NCBI RefSeq assembly: GCF_030124325.1
Contig: NZ_JASKLR010000010.1
Location: forward strand, 81,740 to 145,739
Reading direction: 5' to 3'
From: Sinorhizobium sp. 8-89
GTDB taxonomy: Bacteria > Pseudomonadota > Alphaproteobacteria > Rhizobiales > Rhizobiaceae
Length of the DNA: 64,000 nt
Below the pieces are notes generated by a model. The model searched no databases. It was not told the origin of the DNA and was given only the letters and a program-made list of their open reading frames with translations. This document shows, in pieces, positions 28,425 through 38,513 of the stretch; the stretch's first letter is position 1, and the number at the start of each line of letters is the position of its first letter. A program made the translations under genes and the position numbers.

Positions 28425-29489
28425 ATGGAACAGAACTGCTTTTTTCCGCCCCATGAAGGGATTCGCTTGGGCGACCTGGCGAATCGGATTGGGGCGGAGT
28501 TGTCGGATGCCGCCGCGGCGGATCGCTTGATCCACGGGGTAGCACCGGTTTATCGCGCCAAACCGGGTGACGTTTGCTATATGCTCTCGCGCAAGAACCG
28601 CGACGAGCTGCAAGATTGCCATGCTTCGGCAATCATTTGCGACAAGGCGATCTCTTCGATCGTCCCGGACAATATCCCCGTTCTTTTGACCCCGAAGCCG
28701 CATACAGCCTTCGCGCTTGCAGGTGCGCTGCTTCACGAAGCGGCAATGCGCCCATCGTACATTACGAGCGAGCGGGGCCTTGCTGCGGGTGCGTTTATCG
28801 ATCCGACGGCCCGACTTGAGCCCGGTGTAGCGGTTGAGCCGACGGCAGTGATCGGTGCCGGTGCCGAGATTGGGAGCGGAACGCGTGTTGCCGCGGGCGC
28901 CGTCATCGGACCGAATGTCCGGATTGGCCGTGATTGCACGATTTCAGCAGGTGCCAGCATTCTTTGTGCGCTGGTCGGCAACAACGTCATCATTCATCCC
29001 GGCGCGCGGATCGGTCAGGACGGTTTTGGCTACGCGCCAGGCCCAAAGGGCGGAATGATCAAAATCGTTCAGGTCGGTCGCGTGATCATCCAGGACCATG
29101 TCGAGATCGGTGCGAACACGACAATCGATCGCGGCACCATGGATGATACCGTGATCGGCGAGGGCACGAAGATCGACAACCTCGTACAGATCGGACACAA
29201 CGTCCGCATCGGCCGCTATTGCGGCATTGTCAGTCAGGTCGGCATCGCCGGCAGCACGAAAATTGGCGACGGCGTGATGATTGGCGGCGGAACGGGCGTC
29301 AACGGCCATATCACGATCGGCGACGGGGTGCAGATCGCCGCCATGAGTGGCGTTGCGAGCGACGTGCCGCCCGGGGAGCGTTACGGCGGAATTCCCGCAC
29401 GCCCGATGCGGGATTTTCTGCGCGACATCGCCGAGATGGCGATGCGCGCCAGCGAAAGGCAGAAGAAGAAGGGTGGCAAGGATGAATGA
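28425..29489 (+). CDS. lpxD: UDP-3-O-(3-hydroxyacyl)glucosamine N-acyltransferase
   Basis: LpxD adds the second hydroxyacyl chain in lipid A synthesis. From ATG 28425 it has 354 residues; a GTG two codons upstream is the alternative. It has an N-terminal uridine-binding domain, then many hexapeptide repeats ([20 protein letters not shown]) with the catalytic region [20 protein letters not shown] and [21 protein letters not shown] final helical part ([20 protein letters not shown]) closes it. Its stop overlaps the start of fabZ by 8 bases. Confidence 0.96.
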   Translation: MEQNCFFPPHEGIRLGDLANRIGAELSDAAAADRLIHGVAPVYRAKPGDVCYMLSRKNRDELQDCHASAIICDKAISSIVPDNIPVLLTPKPHTAFALAGALLHEAAMRPSYITSERGLAAGAFIDPTARLEPGVAVEPTAVIGAGAEIGSGTRVAAGAVIGPNVRIGRDCTISAGASILCALVGNNVIIHPGARIGQDGFGYAPGPKGGMIKIVQVGRVIIQDHVEIGANTTIDRGTMDDTVIGEGTKIDNLVQIGHNVRIGRYCGIVSQVGIAGSTKIGDGVMIGGGTGVNGHITIGDGVQIAAMSGVASDVPPGERYGGIPARPMRDFLRDIAEMAMRASERQKKKGGKDE

Positions 29490-29946
29490 GGCTGCAACCG
29501 TACTCGGCACGGCGGATATTCAGGAAATCCTGAAGCTTCTTCCCCACCGCTATCCGTTCCTGCTCGTCGATCGCATCATCGAGATCGATTCCGACAACTC
29601 CGCGATCGGAATCAAGAACGTGTCGGCGAACGAACCGCATTTCACCGGGCATTTCCCGGAAAAGCCGATCATGCCGGGCGTGTTGCTGATCGAAGGCATG
29701 GCGCAGACGGCCGGCGCCATCTGCGCCCGCAAGACCGGGATCGGCGAGAACCTCGTCTACTTCATGACCATCGACAATGCCCGTTTCCGCAAGCCTGTCG
29801 TCCCGGGGGACCAGGTCGAGTTCCATGTCGTCAAGCAGAAGCAACGCGGCAATATCTGGAAATTTCACTGTGATGCAAAAGTTGACGGGCAACTTGTCGC
29901 GGAAGCTGATATCGGCGCCATGATCGTCAGCAAGGAAGACGCCTGA
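29482..29946 (+). CDS. fabZ: 3-hydroxyacyl-[ACP] dehydratase FabZ
   Basis: FabZ dehydrates 3-hydroxyacyl-ACP in fatty acid elongation and competes with the Lpx acyltransferases for the same substrate. The protein has 154 residues from ATG 29482: [20 protein letters not shown], then the active-site stretch [20 protein letters not shown] with catalytic His and, further on, Glu in the second half of the hot-dog helix (EGMAQTAG). The overlap with lpxD and the 2-bp gap to lpxA show tight coupling. This placement in the lipid A operon is conserved in Gram-negatives. Confidence 0.96.
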   Translation: MNEAATVLGTADIQEILKLLPHRYPFLLVDRIIEIDSDNSAIGIKNVSANEPHFTGHFPEKPIMPGVLLIEGMAQTAGAICARKTGIGENLVYFMTIDNARFRKPVVPGDQVEFHVVKQKQRGNIWKFHCDAKVDGQLVAEADIGAMIVSKEDA

Positions 29947-29948
29947 AC

Positions 29949-30761
29949 ATGATTGCATCGACTGCGAAGATCCACCCGTCATCTGTCATCGAGGATGGGG
30001 CCGTGATCGGAGAGAACGCCAAGATCGGCCCGTTTTGCCATATCGGGCCGAATGTCGTTCTGGGCGACGACGTCGAGCTCATAAGCCATGTCGTAGTGAT
30101 TGGGCGCACGACGGTCGGCAAGGGTTCGAAGATCTTTCCGTCGGCCGTCATAGGCGGCGACTCGCAAAGCGTGCATCATAGCGCCCTCAACACGACGCTG
30201 GTGATCGGCGAGAACTGCACCATTCGTGAAGGTGTGACGATGAACACCGGCACCGTCGAGCACGGCGGCACTACGGTCGTCGGCAACAACAACCTTTTTC
30301 TTGCCAATGCCCACGTCGCACACGATTGCCGCCTTGGGAACAATATCATCCTGTCCAACAACGTCATGCTGGCGGGTCATGTGACCGTTGGCGACCGCGC
30401 CATTCTCGGCGGCGGGTCGGCCGTTCACCAGTTCACGCGCATCGGCAGGCAGGCCTTTATCGGCGGCCTTTCGGCGGTCAGCTACGATGTCATTCCCTAT
30501 GGCATGCTCAACGGCAACCCGGGCGTTCTGAGCGGCCTCAATGTCGTCGGCATGACGCGCGCGGGCATAGAGCGCGCGACGATCCATGCGGTGCGGCGGG
30601 CGTACAAGCAGATTTTTGAGGGACCGGAATCAATCCGCGCCAATGCTGCGGCGATCCGGCAGGAGTATCTCGATTGCGCCCCGGCGCTCGAGATCTTCGA
30701 TTTCATTGCCGCAGAAAGCGATCGCGCGCTGTCGTCGCCCAACCGCGGCGCCAGAGGTTGA
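29949..30761 (+). CDS. lpxA: UDP-N-acetylglucosamine acyltransferase
   Basis: LpxA performs the first committed acylation of lipid A. The 270-residue protein is a left-handed beta-helix ([40 protein letters not shown]) with the catalytic histidine region in [20 protein letters not shown] and the substrate-binding [22 protein letters not shown]-terminal helical bundle follows ([20 protein letters not shown]). It starts 2 bp after fabZ and its stop region abuts lpxI. Nothing is missing compared with the family. Confidence 0.97.
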   Translation: MIASTAKIHPSSVIEDGAVIGENAKIGPFCHIGPNVVLGDDVELISHVVVIGRTTVGKGSKIFPSAVIGGDSQSVHHSALNTTLVIGENCTIREGVTMNTGTVEHGGTTVVGNNNLFLANAHVAHDCRLGNNIILSNNVMLAGHVTVGDRAILGGGSAVHQFTRIGRQAFIGGLSAVSYDVIPYGMLNGNPGVLSGLNVVGMTRAGIERATIHAVRRAYKQIFEGPESIRANAAAIRQEYLDCAPALEIFDFIAAESDRALSSPNRGARG

Positions 30762-30766
30762 CCGCA

Positions 30767-31648
30767 GTGGCCGCCCACGGCCTGCCGGGTACAGGGGGCA
30801 GGTTGGCGATTATTGCCGGGGCTGGCGCGCTGCCACATCACGTGGCGGAGGCGGCACGGCGGCAGGGTGAGGACCCGTTCATCATTGCGCTGTCGCGCGA
30901 AGCGGACGCCGACTGGACGGGATTCGACCACTCCACCCTCGCCATCGGTGATTTCGCCGCAATCAGCCGGACCTTCAAGGCAGAGGGGATCGATCGTGTC
31001 GTGCTCTCCGGAGGAGTTCGGCGGAGACCGGAATGGCGTGATATCCGCCCCACGCTCAGAACGCTCGCCAAAGTGCCGAGCGTTCTTCGGACTTTGATGT
31101 CCGGCGGCGACGACGCGGTCCTGCGGATGGCGATGGATCTCATCGAAGCAAGCGGCGCCCGTATCATCGGCGTGCAGGACGTCGTCCCCAATCTTCTCGC
31201 AGATGCCGGCCCGCTTGGAACCCATGTGCCTGCGGATGACGACCGCCGGGATGTGGAAGCTGGGATCGCCGCTGCCAATGCATTGGGAGCGCTCGATGTC
31301 GGGCAGGGCGCGGTCGCCGTCGGCGGCAGGGTGATCGCGCTAGAGGGCGCCGAAGGCACCGATGCCATGCTGGCTCGTGTTGCCGCACTCAAGGCGGAGG
31401 GCCGGATCTCTGCGCGCCGGCGCGGGGTTCTCGTCAAGCTCTGCAAGCCGCAGCAGGACGAACGCGCGGACCTGCCCTCGATTGGTCCTTCCACGGTCGC
31501 CGGCGCAGAGGCGGCGGGGCTCGCAGGCATCGCAGTCGAAGCGGGCAGGGCACTTGTGCTTGAGCGCTTGCAGGTCATCGAAATGGCCGACAAGAGCGGG
31601 CTGTTCATTCTGGGGGTTGAACGCGGCGGCTATGGGAGCCGTCGATGA
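30767..31648 (+). CDS. lpxI: UDP-2,3-diacylglucosamine diphosphatase LpxI (DUF1009)
   Basis: LpxI hydrolyses UDP-2,3-diacylglucosamine to lipid X and UMP; it replaces LpxH in Alphaproteobacteria. It has 293 residues from GTG 30767, which has AGAGG nine bases upstream; an in-frame TTG at 30758 overlapping the lpxA stop would add three residues. Family marks are GRLAIIAGAGALPHHVAEAA, VVLSGGVRRRPEW, the catalytic-domain stretch RIIGVQDVVPNLLADAGPLG, and KLCKPQQDERADLPSIGPST, followed by the VEMADKSG-like end (VIEMADKSGLFILGVERG). The stop overlaps lpxB (ATGA). This places the whole lpxD-fabZ-lpxA-lpxI-lpxB set in one operon. Confidence 0.95.
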   Translation: MAAHGLPGTGGRLAIIAGAGALPHHVAEAARRQGEDPFIIALSREADADWTGFDHSTLAIGDFAAISRTFKAEGIDRVVLSGGVRRRPEWRDIRPTLRTLAKVPSVLRTLMSGGDDAVLRMAMDLIEASGARIIGVQDVVPNLLADAGPLGTHVPADDDRRDVEAGIAAANALGALDVGQGAVAVGGRVIALEGAEGTDAMLARVAALKAEGRISARRRGVLVKLCKPQQDERADLPSIGPSTVAGAEAAGLAGIAVEAGRALVLERLQVIEMADKSGLFILGVERGGYGSRR

Positions 31649-32829
31649 CGGGCACAGGCTACAAACTGGCCGTAATAGCCGGAGAAGTCTCCGGAGACCT
31701 GCTCGGCGCCGATCTGGTGCGCGCGCTTCGATCTCGTCTTGAAGGTTCGCTTGAACTGGTCGGCGTCGGCGGCGAGGCGCTTGAAGCCGAGGGGCTGACA
31801 TCGCTGTTCGACTATTCCGAGCTGTCGATCATGGGTTTTTCGCAGGTGCTCGCGCGTTTGCCGAAGTTGCTCCTGCGCATCCGCCAGACCGCCCGTGCGA
31901 TCATCTCGGCGCGGCCCGATGCATTGCTGATCATCGACAGCCCGGATTTTACCCACCGTGTCGCTCGGCACGTGCGCGCCGCGCTACCGCACTTGCCGGT
32001 GATCAATTATGTCTGTCCGAGCGTTTGGGCGTGGAAGCCTGAGCGCGCACCGCGCATGCGTGCCTATGTCGATCACGTGCTTGCGGTTCTGCCGTTCGAG
32101 CCGGAGGTGATGCGTAGACTTGGCGGCCCGCCGACCACCTATGTCGGGCATCGCCTTGCGTCCGACGCGAATGTCTTGGCGGTTCGTGCGCGCCAGCACG
32201 AGAAGCAGCGGCTGGAACCGCAGCAAGAGCCTTCGACCTGTCTCCTGCTTCCGGGGTCACGCGGGAGCGAGGTCGGCCGCTTGCTGCCGATTTTTCGCGA
32301 GACTGTCGAGGAACTCGCGGCGCGTCACGAAGGCATGCGCTTTCTGCTGCCGACAGTTCCTCGCCAGGAGCGGCGCGTAAAGGAGTTGACAGCGTCGTGG
32401 AAGGTCCGGCCTGAAATTACCGTCGCGGCGGACAGGAAGTGGGAGGCTTTTGCCGAGGCCGACGCCGCGCTTGCCGCTTCCGGGACCGTCATCCTCGAAC
32501 TCGCGCTTGCCGGGATTCCCGTCGTTTCAACCTACAAGGCTGATTGGCTTGTCAGTTTCCTGCACTCGCGGATCGGGATATGGACTGCCGCACTTCCGAA
32601 CCTGATTGCTGATTTTCCGATCGTGCCGGAATATTTCAACAAGGCGATCCGACCGGCGGCGCTGACGCGCTGGTTCGAGCGGCTTTCGATCGACACGCCA
32701 CAACGCCGTGCCATGCTTGACGGTTTCGCCGTTGTGCAACGGCGCATGGCAACCGACCGTCCACCTGGCGACAAGGCGGCGGAAATCGTCTTCGATTATC
32801 TCCAAAGAAAAAAGCCCGGCCATTTCTGA
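31645..32829 (+). CDS. lpxB: Lipid A disaccharide synthase
   Basis: LpxB condenses lipid X with UDP-diacylglucosamine. The GT-B glycosyltransferase has 394 residues with KLAVIAGEVSGDLLGADLVR at the start, FSQVLARLPKLLLRIRQTAR, DSPDFTHRVARHVR, VCPSVWAWKPERAPRMRAYV, LLPGSRGSEVGRLLPIF and AALAASGTVILELALAGIPV. All are conserved family blocks. It is the last gene of the lpx operon and ends in a terminator whose stem starts inside its last codons. Confidence 0.97.
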   Translation: MTGTGYKLAVIAGEVSGDLLGADLVRALRSRLEGSLELVGVGGEALEAEGLTSLFDYSELSIMGFSQVLARLPKLLLRIRQTARAIISARPDALLIIDSPDFTHRVARHVRAALPHLPVINYVCPSVWAWKPERAPRMRAYVDHVLAVLPFEPEVMRRLGGPPTTYVGHRLASDANVLAVRARQHEKQRLEPQQEPSTCLLLPGSRGSEVGRLLPIFRETVEELAARHEGMRFLLPTVPRQERRVKELTASWKVRPEITVAADRKWEAFAEADAALAASGTVILELALAGIPVVSTYKADWLVSFLHSRIGIWTAALPNLIADFPIVPEYFNKAIRPAALTRWFERLSIDTPQRRAMLDGFAVVQRRMATDRPPGDKAAEIVFDYLQRKKPGHF

Positions 32830-32839
32830 CCGGGCTTTT
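32810..32839. terminator. Bidirectional terminator between lpxB and gltA
   Basis: AAAAGCCCGG (32810-32819) pairs with CCGGGCTTTT (32830-32839). T-runs lie on both strands, so it can serve both converging transcripts. The left arm lies within the last codons of lpxB. Confidence 0.85.
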
Positions 32840-32859
32840 CGATTTCACCGGATGTCCGT

Positions 32860-34149
32860 TCAGCGCTTCGAGACAGGGAGGTAGTCGCGCTGCGGAGCGC
32901 CGACATAGAGCTGACGCGGGCGGCCGATGCGCTGTTCCGGGTCCTCGATCATCTCGTTCCACTGCGCGATCCAGCCGACGGTGCGGGCCAGCGCGAAGAG
33001 CACGGTGAACATGGTGGTGGGGAAGCCCAGCGCCTTCAGCGTGATGCCGGAATAGAAGTCGATGTTCGGATAAAGCTTCTTTTCGATGAAATATTCGTCG
33101 GTCAGTGCAATGCGCTCGAGTTCCATCGCGACTTCGAGCAGCGGATCGTCCTTGTGGCCGAGCTCGGCGAGAACCTCATGCGTGGTCTTCTGCATGATCT
33201 TCGCGCGCGGATCGTAGTTCTTGTAAACGCGATGGCCGAAGCCCATCAGGCGGAACGGATCGTTCTTGTCCTTGGCCCTGGCGATATATTCCGGAATGCG
33301 GTCGACCGTGCCGATCTCGGCGAGCATATTGAGCGCCGCCTCGTTGGCACCACCGTGAGCCGGTCCCCAGAGGCAGGCGATGCCGGCCGCAATACATGCA
33401 AACGGGTTTGCGCCCGACGATCCGGCGAGGCGGACGGTAGAGGTCGACGCATTCTGCTCGTGATCGGCGTGCAGGATGAAGATCCGATCCATCGCGCGTG
33501 CGAGAACCGGGTTCACGACATACTCCTCACAGGGTACCGCAAAGCACATGCGCAGGAAGTTAGAGGCGTAGTCGAGGTCGTTCTTCGGGTAAACGAACGG
33601 CTGGCCAATATGATACTTGTAGGCCATCGCGGCAATCGTCGGCATCTTCGCGATCATGCGCAGCGACGCGACCATGCGCTGGTGCGGATCGGTGATGTCC
33701 GTCGAGTCGTGATAGAAGGCCGACAAGGCGCCGACGCAGCCGCACATGACGGCCATCGGGTGCGCGTCACGGCGGAAACCGGTGAAGAAGCGCGACATCT
33801 GTTCGTGGACCATCGTGTGATGGGTCACCCGGTAGTCGAAGTCGTCCTTCTGAGCCTTGGTCGGCAGTTCACCGTAGAGGAGCAGGTAACACACTTCCAG
33901 GAAGTCGCCGTGTTCCGCTAGCTGCTCGATCGGATAGCCGCGATGGAGCAGTACGCCCTCATCGCCGTCGATATAGGTGATCTTGGATTCACACGACGCC
34001 GTTGACGTGAAGCCGGGATCATAGGTGAACATGTGCGTCTGCTTGTAGAGCGATCCGATATCCACAACGGCCGGCCCAATGGATCCCGATCGCACTGGCA
34101 GTTCCGCCGATTTTCCATCGAATGTTACGACCGCGCTTTTTTCTGACAT
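32860..34149 (-). CDS. gltA: Citrate synthase
   Basis: Type II citrate synthase of the TCA cycle, 429 residues from ATG 34149, with GGAGGGTCCC-type pairing upstream. It has the NADH-sensitive N-terminal domain ([17 protein letters not shown]), the catalytic histidine regions [20 protein letters not shown] and [15 protein letters not shown], and the acetyl-CoA site [17 protein letters not shown] with the following [10 protein letters not shown]. It is essential for symbiosis in Sinorhizobium by literature. It converges with lpxB and diverges from comEC. The leader contains an inverted repeat (34172-34193). Confidence 0.97.
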   Translation of the reverse strand: MSEKSAVVTFDGKSAELPVRSGSIGPAVVDIGSLYKQTHMFTYDPGFTSTASCESKITYIDGDEGVLLHRGYPIEQLAEHGDFLEVCYLLLYGELPTKAQKDDFDYRVTHHTMVHEQMSRFFTGFRRDAHPMAVMCGCVGALSAFYHDSTDITDPHQRMVASLRMIAKMPTIAAMAYKYHIGQPFVYPKNDLDYASNFLRMCFAVPCEEYVVNPVLARAMDRIFILHADHEQNASTSTVRLAGSSGANPFACIAAGIACLWGPAHGGANEAALNMLAEIGTVDRIPEYIARAKDKNDPFRLMGFGHRVYKNYDPRAKIMQKTTHEVLAELGHKDDPLLEVAMELERIALTDEYFIEKKLYPNIDFYSGITLKALGFPTTMFTVLFALARTVGWIAQWNEMIEDPEQRIGRPRQLYVGAPQRDYLPVSKR

Positions 34150-34171
34150 GGGACCCTCCGTCTTATGGCAA

Positions 34172-34193
34172 CGTGGCATAGAGATATGCCACG
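34172..34193 (-). promoter_or_regulatory. Inverted repeat in the gltA leader
   Basis: CGTGGCATA and TATGCCACG form a perfect 9-bp inverted repeat around GAGA, 23 nt upstream of the gltA ATG. A possible promoter lies just upstream on the minus strand: CTTGGC (complement of 34236-34241) and TATAGC (complement of 34214-34219), 16 bp apart. The repeat could be an operator or an RNA hairpin in the leader. Confidence 0.5.
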
Positions 34194-34466
34194 AAAGTGA
34201 ACGTTGCGAATTTGCTATATGATTTATTTTCGACTGCCAAGCTGTACGAAAGGCAAATGGTGCGATGCGAAAATGTGCATATGGCAACGCAATAATCGCA
34301 CGTTATGATGAGATGTCCAATCAGATCAATGATCGTTAAGCTGATAATGCGGTACCATTCTATATAGTTCTGCCGATTTTTTGTGCAATTGAGCTTCTGG
34401 TTGCAATATTACGACGTTGGTTGCAGGATCTGGTCCGACAGCTGCAGAGGGGCAGAGCGGACGGGA

Positions 34467-36902
34467 ATGGGTACGGAAGAGCGAGGGCGGACAACGCGCG
34501 ATGCGGTGGACCGTGCGCCGTCTTTCATCAGCAGCCAGGTCTCCGTTCTTGCCGTCAATGCGCCGGTAGCCCGGCCCAGCCGCCGTTTCCCGTGGGTACT
34601 GAACGGCTCGTCAATGGGCTATGGACTCCGTAGGGCCACCCCTCCGATTTTCCGGCGTTTTCGCACGGCCGTCGAGGAGGAAGCCGACTTCGGGCACGGT
34701 TTTGTGCTGATCTCGGTGCTTCTGGCGCTCGGTTCGCTCGTTTGGTTCGCGCTGCCATATGACGTCGGAATCGCCAAACTTGCACCGCTGCTTTGCGTTT
34801 TCGGCATATCGGTGCTCCTGTGTCGAGGGCGGTTTGCGGCTTGGCGACCGCTCGCGGTCGCGCCAGTCATCTTCGTCGGCGGCATGTTGCTGGCAGCGGT
34901 CGAGACCGCACGTCTCGACACGGTCATTCTCGATGGACCGGTGACCACGAACCTTCGCGGAACCATTTTGTCGCGCGAGCAGGATGACAGGGGGCGCTGG
35001 CGGTATCTGGTCGAGGTCGATGAAACGTCCAGGCCGCGGCTGCGCAGACCGCCTTCCAAGGCAACGCTGCTGGCGCGAAGGCGCCACGAAGGGTTTCCGG
35101 TCGGGACGACCATCGAAGGAAAAGCGCGCCTTTCTCCGCCTTCGGGACCTGCGTTGCCCGACTTGAACGACTTTGCCTTCGACGCCTTCTTCAAGGGCGT
35201 TGGAGCGGTCGGGTTTTTCTACGGCTCGCCCAGCCAAGCGCCGGGGGCGGCCGAGGCTCGCCCAGACACGTCCCTGTTTGCGCAGGGCAAGGCGCTTCTT
35301 GCTGCGGCGCGTGAAACTGTCGGCGGGCGGATCAGGGAGACGGTGGGCGGCGATACGGGCGCCATCGCGGCGGCACTCATCACCGCCGAAGAACGGGCTA
35401 TCAGCCGCGAGACCGTCGAAACCCTGCGAGCGGCCGGGCTCTCGCATGTTCTGGCAATTTCGGGGCTCAACATGGTTCTCGCAGCGGGGACGTTTCTTGT
35501 TGGAGCGCGCACGCTTTTAAGTCTGGTTCCGGGCTTCGCCGAACGGCTGCCGGTCAAGAAGATCGCGGCGGCCGGGGCCTTGGTGATGGTCCTGCTTTAC
35601 ATCCTCATTTCCGGCGGCGCGGTCTCGGCGCTTCGGTCCTGGATCATGATTTCCATCATGCTCATCGCGGTCTTCTTTGATCGCGTCTCGATCAGCCTGC
35701 GGAACGTCGCTCTGGCAGGGATCATCATTATCGCCTGGACACCGTCGGCGGTTGCCGGGCCGGGCTTCCAAATGTCCTTCGCGGCCACGCTGGCCTTGGT
35801 GGCAGGCTACGCTCGCTGGCGCGAATATCGGATGCGGGAGCAGGAGAGAGTGGCTGGCAGGCACCGCTGGGAGCTGGCGTCCAATTTTGCCATCGGCAGC
35901 GTCGCCACGTCACTTATCGGCGGATTGGCGACGGCAGTTTACGCAGCCGCCCATTTTCATCGATTGCCGGCTTATGGATTGATCGCAAACGTCCTTGCAA
36001 CGCCATTGATCAGCGTCCTTATCATGCCGTTCGGTTTGTTCGCCATGCTGCTTATGCCATTCGGGCTCGAACATTATCCATTGATGGTGATGGGGCAGGG
36101 ACTGGACTGGATGCTTGCGGTGGCGCGCTATGTGGCTTCGTTCAACGGCGAATGGGTGACGGGACGGGTGGGCACAGGCGGTTTTGTGCTGGCAGCGTTC
36201 GGCGGCATCATCCTGTGTGTGCTGCGAACGCGGCTCGCGCTCGCGGGCGCCGCGTTGATTGTGTTCGGCGGAGCGGCGATCGCCTTTGAGCAGCGGGCGC
36301 AACGCCCCTCGGTCACGATATCGGAGGATGGTCAACTTGTCGGGCTGATCACCGAAGACGCGATCGCGACGAACCGGACCCGGCCGCCGGACTTTATCTT
36401 TTCGCAATGGCAACGGGCGCTTGCGGCGGCAAATCATGTTGCACCTGCCGTCGAAAGTGCTCCCTCTTCAGCCGCCAAACCGTCACCGCGCGACCGACAG
36501 CCAAGTACGGCGAGCGTGGCTGAAATCCTGTCATCGGCGAAAACAGGCGGCTTTGTTTGCCGCAAGGGCGAATGGTGCGTCGGCCGCAGCCAGGAGGGCT
36601 GGACGATCGTCATTGTCGAGGAGCCTGAACTCTTTCCAGCTTTGTGCGAAGCAGCAGATCTCGTCATTGCAGCCACTCGTCGGCAGTTGCCCACCTGCAA
36701 ATCGAGCCGCGCGCTGATCGTCACGGCCGAGACCCTGCGGGGGAGCGGCGCGATCGAAATTTATGCTGATCGCACCCAGTCCGCGGCGCCGCCGCGCCTG
36801 CGCATCGTGAGGTCGTTCACGTCCACGGAGAGACCATGGCAACGTCACCGCCGGTACAATTGGCGCAGCAATGACTTCTCCACCGAGGAAGGCACCTTCT
36901 AA
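34467..36902 (+). CDS. ComEC/Rec2-family membrane protein
   Basis: A polytopic inner-membrane protein of 811 residues related to the DNA-uptake channel ComEC. Its N-terminal part has early spans (LISVLLALGSLVWFALPYDV) and an OB-like DUF4131 region. The competence domain is ALITAEERAISRETVETLRA, then GLSHVLAISGLNMVLAAGTF, followed by about seven more spans to residue 600. After that comes a hydrophilic domain that lacks the H-x-H-x-D-H metallo-beta-lactamase motif; only a degenerate version (VCRKGEWCVGRSQEGWTIVI) is present. The start is uncertain (ATG 34467 chosen over 34383). Rhizobia are not known to be naturally competent, so the role is open. Confidence 0.85.
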   Translation: MGTEERGRTTRDAVDRAPSFISSQVSVLAVNAPVARPSRRFPWVLNGSSMGYGLRRATPPIFRRFRTAVEEEADFGHGFVLISVLLALGSLVWFALPYDVGIAKLAPLLCVFGISVLLCRGRFAAWRPLAVAPVIFVGGMLLAAVETARLDTVILDGPVTTNLRGTILSREQDDRGRWRYLVEVDETSRPRLRRPPSKATLLARRRHEGFPVGTTIEGKARLSPPSGPALPDLNDFAFDAFFKGVGAVGFFYGSPSQAPGAAEARPDTSLFAQGKALLAAARETVGGRIRETVGGDTGAIAAALITAEERAISRETVETLRAAGLSHVLAISGLNMVLAAGTFLVGARTLLSLVPGFAERLPVKKIAAAGALVMVLLYILISGGAVSALRSWIMISIMLIAVFFDRVSISLRNVALAGIIIIAWTPSAVAGPGFQMSFAATLALVAGYARWREYRMREQERVAGRHRWELASNFAIGSVATSLIGGLATAVYAAAHFHRLPAYGLIANVLATPLISVLIMPFGLFAMLLMPFGLEHYPLMVMGQGLDWMLAVARYVASFNGEWVTGRVGTGGFVLAAFGGIILCVLRTRLALAGAALIVFGGAAIAFEQRAQRPSVTISEDGQLVGLITEDAIATNRTRPPDFIFSQWQRALAAANHVAPAVESAPSSAAKPSPRDRQPSTASVAEILSSAKTGGFVCRKGEWCVGRSQEGWTIVIVEEPELFPALCEAADLVIAATRRQLPTCKSSRALIVTAETLRGSGAIEIYADRTQSAAPPRLRIVRSFTSTERPWQRHRRYNWRSNDFSTEEGTF

Positions 36903-37084
36903 ATTCGTCCGACAGGAAAAATGCGACTTGGCCGCGTTATTCCTGATTATTTTACTCCACAAATTCTTGCCATTCGGTCATAGTTCGTCGTAAAGAGCCT
37001 GCGAACGCACGCAGGCTTGTTCGTACCCAGGGGTTGCATCGCAGCCATGGCGGCCCGACAGGCGCACTATATGTGAGGAACGAG

Positions 37085-38083
37085 ATGTCAAACCGGATCC
37101 GGCGGAAATTAAACGTGTTGTTTGCTGCAACGCTGGCCATTTCGTTTGTCGGGGCGGTCTCGATCGGCTTCGCCCAGGCGGTGCAGCAGGATCCTTCCGC
37201 CGCGGGCGCGGGGCAATCACAGGATGCGCCCGCGCCCGCTGTCACGGCGCCGGTAGGTTCGGGCGGCCAAGCGAATGTCGCACCTCCGCCAGCGCCGTCG
37301 GCAACTGCCGATGCTGCGACACCGGCCGCAGAGGTTAACCCGGTTCTTCCTCACGATCTGTCGCCGATCGGCATGTTTCTCGCGGCCGATATCGTCGTCA
37401 AGACCGTGATGATAGGCTTGGCGCTGGCATCTGTCGTCACCTGGGCGATCTTCCTGGTAAAGACGATGGAACTCGTTGGCGCAAAATCGCGGCTGAAGCG
37501 CGCGGTCCGAGTACTCACCGCAGCGAACGGCCTCGCCGAGGTCAAGACCGGATTTGATCGCAAGACCGGCGTTGCTGCGGAAATGGTCGCTGCGGCGATC
37601 GACGAAATGGTCCGCTCGGAAGCGGTTCTGGATCATGCGCCGGCCGCAGGCATCAAGGAGCGCGTGTCGTCGCTGCTCGGCCGCATCGAGGTTCGAGCCG
37701 GCAAGCGGATGAGCGGCGGCACCGGCATTCTGGCTTCGATCGGCTCGGTCGGTCCCTTCGTCGGCCTGTTCGGTACGGTTTGGGGAATCATGAATTCGTT
37801 TATCGGCATCAGCAAAGCGCAGACGACCAATCTGGCCATCGTCGCCCCAGGTATTGCCGAGGCCTTGCTGGCGACCGCGATCGGCCTGGTGGCGGCCATC
37901 CCGGCCGTGGTGATTTACAACTACTTCGCCCGGTCCGTGGGTGGATACAAGCTCATTCTGGCGGATGCCGCGGCAGCGGTGGAGCGATTGGTGAGCCGCG
38001 ACCTCGACCATCGATACGCGCGCAAGGCGCAGCCGCACAGGCGCGATGGCTATGTCGACGGTTCGATAGCCAGGATCGGATAA
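37085..38083 (+). CDS. exbB: ExbB/TonB-system biopolymer transport protein
   Basis: An inner-membrane motor subunit of 332 residues from ATG 37085 (AGGAACGAG before it). A signal-like first segment (LNVLFAATLAISFVGAVSIG) is followed by an Ala/Pro/Gln-rich periplasmic stretch of about 70 residues. The MotA/TolQ/ExbB core has three spans: near MFLAADIVVKTVMIGLALAS, and the pair in GGTGILASIGSVGPFVGLFG and AEALLATAIGLVAAIPAVVI. The conserved FVGLFGTVWGI motif marks the family. ExbB with ExbD uses proton motive force to energise TonB. exbD follows 4 bp later, but no tonB gene is adjacent. TolQ is unlikely because of the long N-terminus. Confidence 0.93.
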   Translation: MSNRIRRKLNVLFAATLAISFVGAVSIGFAQAVQQDPSAAGAGQSQDAPAPAVTAPVGSGGQANVAPPPAPSATADAATPAAEVNPVLPHDLSPIGMFLAADIVVKTVMIGLALASVVTWAIFLVKTMELVGAKSRLKRAVRVLTAANGLAEVKTGFDRKTGVAAEMVAAAIDEMVRSEAVLDHAPAAGIKERVSSLLGRIEVRAGKRMSGGTGILASIGSVGPFVGLFGTVWGIMNSFIGISKAQTTNLAIVAPGIAEALLATAIGLVAAIPAVVIYNYFARSVGGYKLILADAAAAVERLVSRDLDHRYARKAQPHRRDGYVDGSIARIG

Positions 38084-38087
38084 GGCC

Positions 38088-38513
38088 ATGGCGGGAAGGA
38101 TATCCGAAAGCGGCGTTGATCTCGATGAGAACAGCGAGATCAACGTTACGCCCTTCATCGACGTCATGCTGGTCTTGCTGATTATCTTCATGGTTGCCGC
38201 ACCTTTGGCGACGGTCGACATGAAGGTCGATCTGCCGCAATCCGTGGCGAAGCCCGCGCCGCGAGACGACAAGCCTGTTTTCGTGACCCTCAAGGCAGAC
38301 CTGACGCTGGCGATCGGCAACGACGAAACAGCTCGCGAAAGCTTCGTTTCCGAGCTCAATCGGATAACGAACGGGAACACGGAAACACGGGTGCTCCTGC
38401 GCGCCGATCGTTTGGTTGACTACGGCGAGCTGATGACAGTGATGAACCTCATTCAACGCGCAGGCTACGGCAAGATTGCTCTTGTCGGTCTCGAGGCCGC
38501 GCCCGGACGCTAA
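38088..38513 (+). CDS. exbD: ExbD biopolymer transport protein
   Basis: A 141-residue inner-membrane protein with one span near the N-terminus: NVTPFIDVMLVLLIIFMVAA, which holds the conserved membrane aspartate of the proton path. The periplasmic domain follows (MKVDLPQSVAKPAPRDDKPV, ending ALVGLEAAPGR). It works with ExbB, encoded 4 bp upstream. The TonB partner must be elsewhere or lost; see the region at 38514. Confidence 0.95.
   Translation: MAGRISESGVDLDENSEINVTPFIDVMLVLLIIFMVAAPLATVDMKVDLPQSVAKPAPRDDKPVFVTLKADLTLAIGNDETARESFVSELNRITNGNTETRVLLRADRLVDYGELMTVMNLIQRAGYGKIALVGLEAAPGR

Noticed and set aside
26094..28736. 880-codon open frame on the minus strand
   Set aside because: It is antisense to bamA and arises from high GC third positions; the predicted protein has no domain-like pattern and bamA is unmistakable.
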